Shown: in pieces, positions 37,131 to 45,573 of the stretch
Layout of the letters: each line of letters opens with the position of its first letter
Position numbering within the stretch: the stretch's first letter is position 1
Assembly (NCBI GenBank): GCA_020852965.1
Contig: JADYZV010000131.1
Location: 62,001 to 126,000, forward strand
Origin: Pirellulaceae bacterium
Lineage (GTDB): Bacteria; Planctomycetota; Planctomycetia; Pirellulales; Pirellulaceae
Direction: 5' to 3'
Length of the DNA stretch: 64,000 bases
Program-made: the position numbers and the translations under genes
Notes under the pieces: model-generated
What the model saw: only the letters and a program-made list of their open reading frames with translations
The model's database searches: none
What the model was told of the DNA's origin: nothing

Positions 37131-37370
37131 ATGGGAATGATCGCGATGGGATCCTCGTAGTGAATGCAGGGACGTTACCAACCTTGGACGCTGGGGTGAT
37201 GGTGACGTAGAAGCAAGTCTCAAGAAACTGTAGGATTTGCCCTACATCATGGGCTTGGTCCGCCAGGCCTTTGAGAAGCAGATGGGAAACGAAGATGAAG
37301 ACATGTGAGCTACGCTGAAAGATCGGGAAGGGCTAGCTCTAGCATGTATTGCTCGTTAGTGATTCCCCAA

Positions 37371-38075
37371 CTAGTCGTCGCTATAGCTGTTGACCTCGAC
37401 GACTATTACTCGCTCATAATCTTCGTCTTCGAAACCCGGCGACTCCCAGTCTCCTTCCGCATCCATGTTAAAAACCCAGGGGTCGTCATCTCCTGCATGG
37501 GCTATCCCCCAGAGAAGTTCGCGTCGAATGCCTGCACGCACTGATCTCGCCTCGAAACGGGTGAATCGCTCGCCGGTTGATTTATAGATTCGAAGTACCC
37601 CTCCGGAGGAAACACCTGAAAGTAGACGCTCATACAAGTCATCATATGCCGCTCGATCACCGGGATAGCGGTCCACCATCGGAGATTCATGGAGCTTCGA
37701 ACTTCGGTGATGGAGGTGAACGATGCTCACGTATTCCATGATGGGAAGCTCGGCAAGAAGGTCGTAATCGTTTGATAGCGGGGTATCTTCATAGCATTCA
37801 AAATAATGTATCAGTGCGTGTTCCAGCCACGGAGAAAGCATGTCCTCGATCTCCGCTGAGCTCAGCTTTGCCAAGAGTTTGGCATGCTCGCGCCCATAAA
37901 AACTGCGAGCGAGCCGCACTTGTGCACTTTCCGAACCAGCCAGGAAATGGCAGGCTCGCTCCAATGCGATATCTTTTCGGCTGCGCGAAATCTTGGACCA
38001 ATGAGTCGCAAACGCCTCGATCAGTCTCTCCTTCGCAGTTTCATATGTGCCTCGACGGCCTCTAGCTCGCCCCAT
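37371..38075 (-). CDS. Unknown 234-aa protein
   Basis: The ATG follows AGAGGA. The first half is helical and basic (RGTYETAKERLIEAFATHW, RACHFLAGSESAQVRLARS). The second half is acidic and ends FEDEDYERVIVVEVNSYSDD. I do not recognise a family. It is downstream of, and in the same direction as, the PD-(D/E)XK gene at 38242 (gap 166), so co-transcription is possible but not clear. Confidence 0.65.
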   Translation of the reverse strand: MGRARGRRGTYETAKERLIEAFATHWSKISRSRKDIALERACHFLAGSESAQVRLARSFYGREHAKLLAKLSSAEIEDMLSPWLEHALIHYFECYEDTPLSNDYDLLAELPIMEYVSIVHLHHRSSKLHESPMVDRYPGDRAAYDDLYERLLSGVSSGGVLRIYKSTGERFTRFEARSVRAGIRRELLWGIAHAGDDDPWVFNMDAEGDWESPGFEDEDYERVIVVEVNSYSDD

Positions 38076-38241
38076 TGTGTCCTCTTTCAGTTGCCAGCGG
38101 CTTGCGCTGTCGGCTAGGTCGTTTCCTCTTGTTTTTCAATCGTATTGATGGACCGCGTCGGTTTTGGCGTTGTCCCTGGACACGAATTTGCGCCGGTTGA
38201 ACTGTTGAGTTGCTAACACGCAAGCAGCTAAACTTGCAGAG

Positions 38242-39288
38242 TTATATAGCCTCGAAGGTTATGTGTTGGGATTTGTGGCAGGCCAGTAATTTATCCATTG
38301 CTTCCACTGTGCGCCCGCCCCACTGATTAGAAATTGCGTAGGTCGCGCCTTCGTGGAACACGAGCTCATTGTCTGCAGTGAACCAGCGATTGGCCTGGGT
38401 TGTGCCTCTTGCGGTAATATGCTCACACATCTCTTCGTCCGACAATCTGCCGTCGGCTTTGAGCCAAAGCGGCTTCCAACTGATTTGCGCCTGTAATGCC
38501 GCAGGACATGCCCCAGCTTCGATCAGGGCCTTGATAATTCGATGGGCCGTGCGACGCTTAGGCAAATTTTCATAGACCTCGCCGTCCACGGTGACTCGGT
38601 AGCGGGTGTAGTCCCTAGATGAGCTGCGTGCTGCACGCTCTTGCTGGTTTTTTTCCCGCACGCGGACTTGATAATCTTCAGCCTCCGGTAGTGGTACAAT
38701 CTGCTGCACGTCCAGCAGTGTGTCTTGGAGCGTTCCGTAGGGGCGAATGCGCACACAGCGAATGTCGATTGCTCTGTCTCGCAACCACAGCACTGCAGTA
38801 GTGAGCTCCTTGGAGAATTCTGCCGACGCGAGCACTAGCTTGACGTCTGCAGCAAATTCATCTTCACTTGGCTCATCCCACCCCAGGAAGTCCAAAATCG
38901 TTGCTTTGGCATTGCGGTCGTCGCCGTCGCGCTGCAGGTAAGCGGCGAACATGTCGACTGCCTGCTCGAACGTCATCGTAGAGACCATAGATGCGTAACG
39001 GATTGCCTGCAGTTCCATATGACCGCCATCTTCAGTGCGTTTTAGCTCGATGACGACAAGGTTGGCACTTTTGTCCAGTGCTAACAGATCGATGCGGCGA
39101 CGGCTGTCGTCCCAGTCGCCAAACTCTTCGCCGATGACCAGCAACACCAGTCCTATGGATTCGCCGATAACATTGATGTTAGCGCGTAGTAGGCGTTGAA
39201 GATCCGCCCGCTCGCCGATACCCAACTGGGCAAAAGTCGTCTGCGTCAGTGGGACGATCGCTTCTCTGGTGTAGCGGAATACTGCCAT
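38242..39288 (-). CDS. PD-(D/E)XK (NucS/RecB-like) nuclease family protein
   Basis: The 348-aa protein follows a good ribosome site (AAGGAG). The nuclease core is clear: RRRIDLLALDKSANLVVIEL followed by KRTEDGGHMELQAIRYASMV, giving Asp, then Glu-x-Lys, then the Q-x-x-x-Y helix typical of DUF91/NucS and RecB-like nucleases. The C-terminal 120 residues (RYRVTVDGEVYENLPKRRTA) form an extra domain that may recognise DNA. It may act in restriction or repair. No methylase is adjacent. Confidence 0.75.
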   Translation of the reverse strand: MAVFRYTREAIVPLTQTTFAQLGIGERADLQRLLRANINVIGESIGLVLLVIGEEFGDWDDSRRRIDLLALDKSANLVVIELKRTEDGGHMELQAIRYASMVSTMTFEQAVDMFAAYLQRDGDDRNAKATILDFLGWDEPSEDEFAADVKLVLASAEFSKELTTAVLWLRDRAIDIRCVRIRPYGTLQDTLLDVQQIVPLPEAEDYQVRVREKNQQERAARSSSRDYTRYRVTVDGEVYENLPKRRTAHRIIKALIEAGACPAALQAQISWKPLWLKADGRLSDEEMCEHITARGTTQANRWFTADNELVFHEGATYAISNQWGGRTVEAMDKLLACHKSQHITFEAI

Positions 39289-39699
39289 GAATTAAACTCC
39301 TTGATGAATCTCGCTTCCCTACCAACCTCAATCAAATTGGCATGCAACCGGCTGTGCAACTGGAACCTGTCGCCGCTACAGGTGAGGTCGTGCAGCAGCA
39401 ACTCTTGCCCCGCGTAGAGGCTTGACCACAAGTCACCGTTGCCAAAAAAATTCTCTACCTCGCATCTGTTTCTTGTCAGTTAACCAACAAGTATAATGGG
39501 ACCCAAAGCAAACGCCCAAGGCCCAATGTTGATCAGTAAATTTGTGCTCGACTGTTGCCTTGCTCAACTTACTGGTACGTGCACGCGTCGGGCGCGCATG
39601 GACTGGGAGTTCCGCTCATCGATCTACCTGGGTTTCTTGTCCACTTTTTGAAATCAGTTGCATCTCGTGGTCCCGCTCACCGTTGTAAAGTGATTCGCT
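39289..39699. other. Divergent intergenic region
   Basis: No gene is evident. The region separates two divergent genes and should contain promoters for both. A TATAAT-like hexamer occurs near 39492 on the plus strand, but it is about 200 bases from the next start, so I do not call it. Confidence 0.4.
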
Positions 39700-40734
39700 A
39701 TGTCCGATAAGAACCTTGTTTTCGCAGTTAATCGGTTACTATCGGCCGCTCGGCATCTTGGTGAGTGCAGGCGTGATAAGGCCTTACTCAATGGTATCGA
39801 GCTTAGCGATCTTCAATTGTTGGAACTCGACGCCCAGCAGTTATGCGACGTTATCGACTTGCTTGATAGTTTCTTTGCGAGTCTAAGCGACGCTGATCAT
39901 TCCCGTCAATTGACTTACAAGTCGACAATCAAGACGCTCGCACGCAAATTGACGGAGCACAGTCAGAAACCAAAAGTCCAGGAGCCCTCTGCAGGTTCAG
40001 AAGACGAGGAAGAAACGCCTGCACACAAGCTTACGTTGGATAGAACGTGCGGATTGCAGAATGTGCCAAACTTACTCGCTGACTGGAACGGTGGTCCAGT
40101 CAAACCACAACCTGTGATAAAGGACAACACAGAGGTTTTCGGTGAGCGCGTTCCCAATGTGTTTCTTGATTTGGCGACGGCAGAGCTTGATGAGGAGGTA
40201 GCGGGTCTGTGGCGAATCAGTTCAGGCAACCAAACTGTTGCGAGATTCTACTCTCAACAGGAAGCACTTGATTGGTGGGCGCTCTTTCAGCATTTTCAAG
40301 CGACGAATTCCACTGAGACTCAAACGCCTCAGGCGCTGATAGAGGCAGTCTCTGCGGGGGCGGTGCCCGCCGAAGTTTCAAGTGGTCTACGCGGTGTGCG
40401 ACATGCATGGCTCTATCATGAACGCGAGAGTTGGTACCTAGTTACAAGAGCGCACCAGATATTAGCACGCTTCCCTTCCAAGAAGCTGGCGGAAACTTGG
40501 TGGGCTGCATTCAGATACCCCGATCGCATAGCGCTCAACTCCGGAAAACCTCCGACTAAGCAGCAAAATAATAATTCTCCACGAAAATCTCCTCAAAAGT
40601 CGACTAACAAATCTCGTAAGTCCAGCGGATCCAACGGCTCCACTTCGCATCATTCGCCTGTGCCCTCAGGATACAACGATCCGCTAATGCCGTATTCAGA
40701 GAAATATGGAATGGCTGAATGGGATTTTTCATAG
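39700..40734 (+). CDS. Unknown 344-aa protein with an internal duplication
   Basis: Two segments share the pattern ARF-x-S-x-x-x-A-x-x-WWA-x-F: TVARFYSQQEALDWWALFQH near residue 185 and ILARFPSKKLAETWWAAFRY near residue 265. The unit therefore appears twice. The N-terminal 90 residues are helical, and the C-terminal 70 are low-complexity Ser/Asn/Lys. It may be a two-repeat binding domain with a disordered tail. No family is recognised. Confidence 0.7.
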   Translation: MSDKNLVFAVNRLLSAARHLGECRRDKALLNGIELSDLQLLELDAQQLCDVIDLLDSFFASLSDADHSRQLTYKSTIKTLARKLTEHSQKPKVQEPSAGSEDEEETPAHKLTLDRTCGLQNVPNLLADWNGGPVKPQPVIKDNTEVFGERVPNVFLDLATAELDEEVAGLWRISSGNQTVARFYSQQEALDWWALFQHFQATNSTETQTPQALIEAVSAGAVPAEVSSGLRGVRHAWLYHERESWYLVTRAHQILARFPSKKLAETWWAAFRYPDRIALNSGKPPTKQQNNNSPRKSPQKSTNKSRKSSGSNGSTSHHSPVPSGYNDPLMPYSEKYGMAEWDFS

Positions 40735-40925
40735 TTCGGGAAATGCGGTTAGTCAGCGATAGAAACCCGCTCTCCGTTCATCTGCCTAATGGCCTCCGTT
40801 ACCCATTTCCAATCGCAGTTCTCAGGCGTGCGGAGTACGGCATTGATTTTAGGCTTACGGTAAACGGTCTAGCTGCAATTTCGTGCCGAGTTTTGGGCGA
40901 ATGGATTTATGACTAGAGCTTGCAC

Positions 40926-41111
40926 GGACATCTGACGCGGACCCATAGCAAATACTGCGATATAGCGGCCAAGGCCACGGCGCAGCAGCATCACGAGCAA
41001 GAAGGGGTGCGGCGAGAGAAGTTGGCGATTGTTGAGGTTCGGGGCCTGTTGGCTGAGGTGGTGCCAGGCCCACCGTGCCCGACGTGCGGACAGTCCACTC
41101 CGTCCGTCTGA
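40926..41111 (+). pseudogene. Fragment related to the C-terminus of the 15219 gene, with zinc knuckle
   Basis: The plus-strand frame reads SKYCDIAAKATAQQHHEQEG and then VRREKLAIVEVRGLLAEV, which aligns with SKFADISVKATAQQDDEKEL of the hypothetical gene beside the integrase. It then continues into PPCPTCGQS. Only the last 55-60 residues remain and no upstream part is present, so it is a remnant. It suggests that a second copy of the same accessory gene family once lay here, perhaps from another element. Confidence 0.6.
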
Positions 41112-41228
41112 CTGGGAGCGGTCGCAGTTGTAGGCCGCCGGCAATTCGTCCAGACCCGTACCCCGTCTTACCTCCCCTAGTTCGGATATGCATCAGGATT
41201 GCCGAATGAAATCGACACGATTCTTTCG

Positions 41229-41269
41229 GAAAAAGCGAAAAAGAGCCGCAGGGGGCTGTCCTGCGGCTC
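41229..41269 (-). terminator. Rho-independent terminator (minus strand)
   Basis: A perfect 9-bp stem, GAGCCGCAG / CTGCGGCTC with a 9-base loop, is followed on the minus strand by TTTTTCGCTTTTT. It would end the transcript of the 109-aa gene at 41297-41626. Confidence 0.75.
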
Positions 41270-41296
41270 AAATTGCCGTAGGACTGGGGGTAGCCG

Positions 41297-41626
41297 CTAG
41301 TCGCGATCGACCCGGAATAACACTGTTTCGAGCTCATCCACCGTGTGGGAGACCGCGAAGTTTAGCACGGCTTTCACCTCATGCCTCCGTTCGCCCGGAA
41401 ATTCCCTAGATTTGCTCGAACACAGCGCTGGATTGTGTTTTCGAAATAGTAGTAACTCTGTGGCCCTATTGCCCACATTGGCAAACGCGAAATTGGCTCG
41501 ACCTACCTCTGGGACTGACACCCAACGGTTTGGGGCGTGTAATATGAGCGATAGCGCTTGCCTTCGAGCGTAGTCTTTTGATGATGCAGGTCCGATGTCG
41601 TATAGAGCTTTCAGGCCTGTTGCCAT
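41297..41626 (-). CDS. Small hypothetical protein, possibly HTH
   Basis: The 109-aa frame ends just before a strong minus-strand terminator, which supports its being expressed. The middle, RRQALSLILHAPNRWVSVPE followed by VGRANFAFANVGNRATELLL, fits a winged-helix layout often seen in small mobile-element proteins. The 5' end is divergent from the DUF932 gene, and no good ribosome site is seen. Confidence 0.5.
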   Translation of the reverse strand: MATGLKALYDIGPASSKDYARRQALSLILHAPNRWVSVPEVGRANFAFANVGNRATELLLFRKHNPALCSSKSREFPGERRHEVKAVLNFAVSHTVDELETVLFRVDRD

Positions 41627-41676
41627 TGTTGTGCAGCCGAATCGATCGGAACTCCGTTTATTTCGAGTTGAGAGAA

Positions 41677-42621
41677 ATGCCTGACGAAATAGGACAAATG
41701 TTTAGCACGGGAGCGATGCCCTGGCATGGGAAAGGTGAACGCCTGCCAAATCCAGCGACAATGAAAGAGGCGATCGTTGCTGGCGGGTTGGACTGGGAGG
41801 TCGATTACGAAGACTTGGAAACGACGGGAAGTAATCCTTCACCTGTATTTAGTCGCAAAGCTGTAGTGCGACTAGACAAACCGCCTGGTGATGAAGGGCG
41901 TGTTATTGGTGTCGTGCACCAAGGATTTACCGCAATTCAGAATCTTGAAGCTGCCCAAGTATTTGACGAAGTTTTTGGCAAGGGAAAAGCAGTCTACGAG
42001 ACTGGTGGCTACCTCCGTCGCGGTGAAGTCATCTGGTTGCTTGCCAAGATTGATCGAACAATCAGCGTTGGCGGCAAAGACGAGGTCGTCCCCTACGCGG
42101 TCATGCTGAATAGCCATGATGGTTCAAGTGCCTACCAGATTCGGCTCACAACGGTTCGAGTCGTTTGCAAAAACACTTTGAATGCCGCCTTGAAGGAAAA
42201 TAAGTTTGGCAAACAATTTCGGCGTTCTCATAGCGGTAACATCGCCGCTCATGCGATTGCCGCTGACGAGTTCTATCGGCAGGCACTTGACGAGATTGAC
42301 ACTGTCGAGCAGTCATTCAATCTACTCCTCCATCGTTCGTGTGACGATCCGATGTTCAAGAACTTCGTGCAGAAGCTCTTGCCTGGACCGAAACGACCAG
42401 CGGCGTCCGCGCCAGATTCGTTGCAGAAGGCATTTGAGATGCGCTTAAGAAAGGTCCAGAAGGCTCGAAACAGGATTTATCAACTTCAGGAAGCTGGGCA
42501 AGGAACGGAGATTGCCGGAGTTCGCGGTACGCTTTGGGGTGCACTCAATGCCGTGACTGAATACTACGATCACTTCGCTTCTGACGATGGCCCAACACCT
42601 AGTAGAGTGCTTAATAGGTGA
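41677..42621 (+). CDS. DUF932 phage/plasmid-type protein
   Basis: I choose ATG 41677 (314 aa) because the family begins near the PWHG motif; here GAMPWHGKGERLPN follows immediately. Other landmarks are VIGVVHQGFTAIQNLEA, EVIWLLAKID and RLTTVRVVCKNTLNAAL. DUF932 proteins are common on plasmids, phages and integrative elements. Their function is not established. The open frame from 41578 would overlap the divergent small gene. Confidence 0.85.
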   Translation: MPDEIGQMFSTGAMPWHGKGERLPNPATMKEAIVAGGLDWEVDYEDLETTGSNPSPVFSRKAVVRLDKPPGDEGRVIGVVHQGFTAIQNLEAAQVFDEVFGKGKAVYETGGYLRRGEVIWLLAKIDRTISVGGKDEVVPYAVMLNSHDGSSAYQIRLTTVRVVCKNTLNAALKENKFGKQFRRSHSGNIAAHAIAADEFYRQALDEIDTVEQSFNLLLHRSCDDPMFKNFVQKLLPGPKRPAASAPDSLQKAFEMRLRKVQKARNRIYQLQEAGQGTEIAGVRGTLWGALNAVTEYYDHFASDDGPTPSRVLNR

Positions 42622-42994
42622 TGCGGCGAGCAGTAAGACGCGTGCTTTCCAGTTGGCGATGAGTCTGACTCAATCATCGTGAAATGGTTTGAAACTACCC
42701 TCCGCTATCGCTCGCTCCTTCGCTCACCTCCAATACGATCTACTCACACATCGCCTATGGACACCCCCTCATTTCCGAAGGCAAGTCTTGTATGGCTCTC
42801 TCGCGCGGTAGATTGACGGGTTCAGGTATGATTGTTGCAATCTGGATTTGAGCTGCGGGGTATACTGACGTTATCGGGACGGTCGGCCGGGTTGCAAACC
42901 GGCGGCCAAGCGATTCGGGCGGCGACGTGGCTTTCTACCACCTTTCGCCACTTTGCCCCCGAATCGGCCTGGTTTCAAAAGGTGGGGATCTGGT
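42622..42994. other. Intergenic region
   Basis: No gene is apparent. The 3' part contains the likely promoter and ribosome site (AAAGGTGGGG) of the next gene. A short CAAACCGGCGGCC segment is GC-rich, but no extended hairpin is visible. Confidence 0.4.
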
Positions 42995-44764
42995 ATGGCG
43001 TCCGTTGAAGACTTCCTTCGCGCTCTCGATTCGATCGAGGCGGAAATACGAGAGGTTCCTGATGTCGTGTTTGTGGAGATGTCGCTCACGCGGGGGCGCA
43101 TCGAAGGGGATACGTCGGATACCATCGACACAAGTGGGCGCTACATATTGCTCCTGACATCCAGGTCCGTTCGCGCTCATTGGGAGGGCTTGTGTTTTGA
43201 CATCGGTGGGCCAGAGTTTCCTTTCGTGTGGTCGCTAAAGAGCTCGGAGGTATACGAGTCGTTTCCAAAGGAGTTGGAACTCGAGCGAGAACCAGTCGAA
43301 TTCGCCGTTTGGTACTACCTGGATTCATGGAGAAACCCGGTCCCTGATCGCTGGCTGGATAAGCTTCCGCCGGATGAGGAGGACCATCATCGTGAAGACG
43401 GTCTCGCGGCTATGGTCTACCGGCCCGACATGGAACGAGCCTTCAACGTGATGCGTTCCGTGAAGACAGCGTGGAGTCTGGCCCCGGAGACGGTAGTTCG
43501 CAAATTCGGTGACGTATCGAAGTTGCCCATAGGCCCGGCACTGCCAGCGGGCGTAAATGACGACTTTGATTTGTGGTGGCCAGCAGTCTTGCTTCACTTG
43601 GCTCTTCGAAAGTTCGACGTCATTCTATCTGCCAGCGCGGCCGAACACGTACCGTTCGATTCGATCTTCGACGATTTGCCAGAAGGCGGTGACCACCGAG
43701 CCTGCATAGACGCGTTTGAACCGACCACTTTGACCGTCTCTCTGAGTCCTCCCAGTCTGTTGGCGGCGACAAGCTGCGCGTTGCGGGCATTCCGGCGAGC
43801 TGCCGAAGACTCAGCGAAGAAGCCGGCCACGGTGACAGCCGGCGCTGGCCGACCTGCCGCGGCGGACACTCCCGCGACCACTAGCGATGACGCACCGAAT
43901 CCAGCGTGGGACCGAACGAAGGGCGCATTGGCGGCGCGTTTCGACCGAGTGCTTAGCGCGCTTCGGGGCGTGATAGCAACGGAAACCGCGCTCGACCCGG
44001 CTTGGGAAGAGACCAAGAAGGGTGTCGAGGGGGCTTTTGCGGACTCGCTCTGCGCACGCAGCCGGGAACGCACGACGTTTGAAAATGAAACGCCAACAAT
44101 GGACGCCCTGGTAATTAACCTGAAGGACAATTGCTACAAAGACCCCTCGTGGCCAAGCGATGGCGCTGACGACGCCCAAATGCTGCGATCGGTGTGGCAC
44201 TTCATCCATGACACAATCGGGGCCGGAAAGCCTTTCGCCCCGGACGACTTGAGCGTGATGCGCAACCTCGGCGCGGCCCTGGAGAGGGCGCGGGAGAGAT
44301 TGACCGAACCAGAGCCCCTGACGGTCACGCCCTCTGGTGCAAAGTTCCAATGGAAGCCGCCCATGCTTGAAGGGTACGTGCGTGATTTGCTGAAAGAGAT
44401 CGAGTATCCAAAAGAGCGGGAGGCCACCGAATGGATCGCCGCCAAATCTGGCAAGCCCGAACCTGCGCGGGCGACGCTACGGAAGACCTACTATTGGCAG
44501 AACCGCCCGCAGAAGATTCCGAAACCGCGCACGACCAATGAAGCACAAAGCGGCGTGTCCCCTGCTGAGAATGCGGACGCTGTGGTGTCGCACGAGGAGG
44601 TAACGAACGCGGTGCTCGACATCGAGGAGATTCTTCACCGGCAACTGGTGGACAACGAACGCGATGCCGTTGCCTGGACGCTCGACGAAGCGGGGGCCGA
44701 CGAGGAGAAGCGGGACGAGGCGATCGCACAACTGATTCAGGGCTTTAAGAGCGGCGATATGTGA
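42995..44764 (+). CDS. Unknown 589-aa protein
   Basis: The start at ATG 42995 (MASVEDFLRALDSIEAEIRE) has a ribosome site upstream; the open frame to 42953 is less likely. The N-terminal 290 residues are mixed alpha/beta (GRYILLLTSRSVRAHWEGL). An Ala/Thr/Pro-rich linker follows near residue 290-310, then a mostly helical second half. I do not recognise a domain. The codon use is GC-richer than the genes to its left. It ends with a terminator and precedes the HTH/DUF1580/topoisomerase block. Confidence 0.65.
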   Translation: MASVEDFLRALDSIEAEIREVPDVVFVEMSLTRGRIEGDTSDTIDTSGRYILLLTSRSVRAHWEGLCFDIGGPEFPFVWSLKSSEVYESFPKELELEREPVEFAVWYYLDSWRNPVPDRWLDKLPPDEEDHHREDGLAAMVYRPDMERAFNVMRSVKTAWSLAPETVVRKFGDVSKLPIGPALPAGVNDDFDLWWPAVLLHLALRKFDVILSASAAEHVPFDSIFDDLPEGGDHRACIDAFEPTTLTVSLSPPSLLAATSCALRAFRRAAEDSAKKPATVTAGAGRPAAADTPATTSDDAPNPAWDRTKGALAARFDRVLSALRGVIATETALDPAWEETKKGVEGAFADSLCARSRERTTFENETPTMDALVINLKDNCYKDPSWPSDGADDAQMLRSVWHFIHDTIGAGKPFAPDDLSVMRNLGAALERARERLTEPEPLTVTPSGAKFQWKPPMLEGYVRDLLKEIEYPKEREATEWIAAKSGKPEPARATLRKTYYWQNRPQKIPKPRTTNEAQSGVSPAENADAVVSHEEVTNAVLDIEEILHRQLVDNERDAVAWTLDEAGADEEKRDEAIAQLIQGFKSGDM

Positions 44765-44827
44765 CGGAATAGATGCTCGTCGCGCCTTGGTCGCGACCAA
44801 ATTAGAACAATCAGAGCCTTATTTTTA

Positions 44828-44857
44828 AGCCGCGCCGCACTGGTCGTGGCTTTTTTT
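44828..44857 (+). terminator. Rho-independent terminator after the 589-aa gene
   Basis: AGCCGCG pairs with CGTGGCT (one G-T pair) across a 10-base loop and is followed by seven T residues. Confidence 0.7.
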
Positions 44858-44879
44858 GCGCCCACGCCAAGTATTTAAA

Positions 44880-44899
44880 CGGCCGCGACGTAGCGGCCG
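44880..44899 (+). promoter_or_regulatory. GC-rich hairpin in a 5' leader
   Basis: CGGCCGC and GCGGCCG form a perfect 7-bp stem with the loop GACGTA. It ends just upstream of the strong ribosome site AAGGAGG (about 44911) of the HTH gene. It could be an operator for the HTH protein or an RNA control element. Confidence 0.4.
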
Positions 44900-44927
44900 C
44901 ATCCAGAAGATAAGGAGGCGCAAGAAC

Positions 44928-45143
44928 GTGACGATTTCCAATCTGCTCACAATTCGGCGGATGGCGAGCCTGCTGGGCGTGGCTGAGGAGGACGTGTCTC
45001 TGGCACTGATGGCTCCCCCCGTCGTGCGGCCGACGAGCCGTGCTGATGAAACTCGTGTATTTGACCGGGAGGCATTTGACATTGTGCGGCATCGCCTTGA
45101 AGCGTTGGCGCTCGACGCGCGGAACGAGGAGTCCTCGCAATGA
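44928..45143 (+). CDS. Small HTH (excisionase/MerR-like) protein
   Basis: The GTG at 44928 is chosen because TAAGGAGG lies 9-15 bases upstream. The 71-aa protein, TISNLLTIRRMASLLGVAEE followed by TRVFDREAFDIVRHRLEA, is an HTH with an excisionase-like tail. It overlaps the DUF1580 gene by 4 bases. It is a candidate excision factor or regulator of the topoisomerase operon. Confidence 0.7.
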   Translation: MTISNLLTIRRMASLLGVAEEDVSLALMAPPVVRPTSRADETRVFDREAFDIVRHRLEALALDARNEESSQ

Positions 45144-45454
45144 ATGACCAACACATCGACTTGATTGCCGAGACCGTCATCCCCATCAACAAGGCCGCGC
45201 GGCACTACCCATACGGCCGGCCGAGTCTCGCGACGGTGTATCGCCATCTCGGGCGTGGCTGTCGTGGTGCCCGCCTTGAATCATTTGTTGCCGGCGGGAG
45301 GCGGTATACGACGGTCGAGGCAATCCGGCGGTTCGTCGCGCAGACCACGGCGAATTCTCCCGGCGCCCCTCTCCCGCCATCTCGCCCCACGAATCGCCAG
45401 CGTGAGGCCGAGATTCGTAAGGCGGAAAGTGAGGCGACCGCGGCAGGAATCTAG
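45140..45454 (+). CDS. DUF1580 protein
   Basis: The 104-aa protein has the planctomycete DUF1580 pattern: INKAARHYPYGRPSLATVYR, GCRGARLESFVAGGRRYTT, then EAIRRFV. The first part looks like an HTH. It is coupled to the preceding HTH gene by an ATGA overlap and lies 120 bases upstream of the Topo VI B-like gene. DUF1580 genes are paralogous in Rhodopirellula-type genomes, often beside integrases; the function is not established. Confidence 0.8.
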   Translation: MNDQHIDLIAETVIPINKAARHYPYGRPSLATVYRHLGRGCRGARLESFVAGGRRYTTVEAIRRFVAQTTANSPGAPLPPSRPTNRQREAEIRKAESEATAAGI

Positions 45455-45573
45455 CTTCCCAAGATACGCCAAACGCCGCGCGGGTGACATCGGCGGCGAC
45501 GACCCAAGAAACGACAACGGCCAGCAACTGTCGTGAGCGCTGGCCGCCATCTACTAACTTCAGGATTAGCAAA

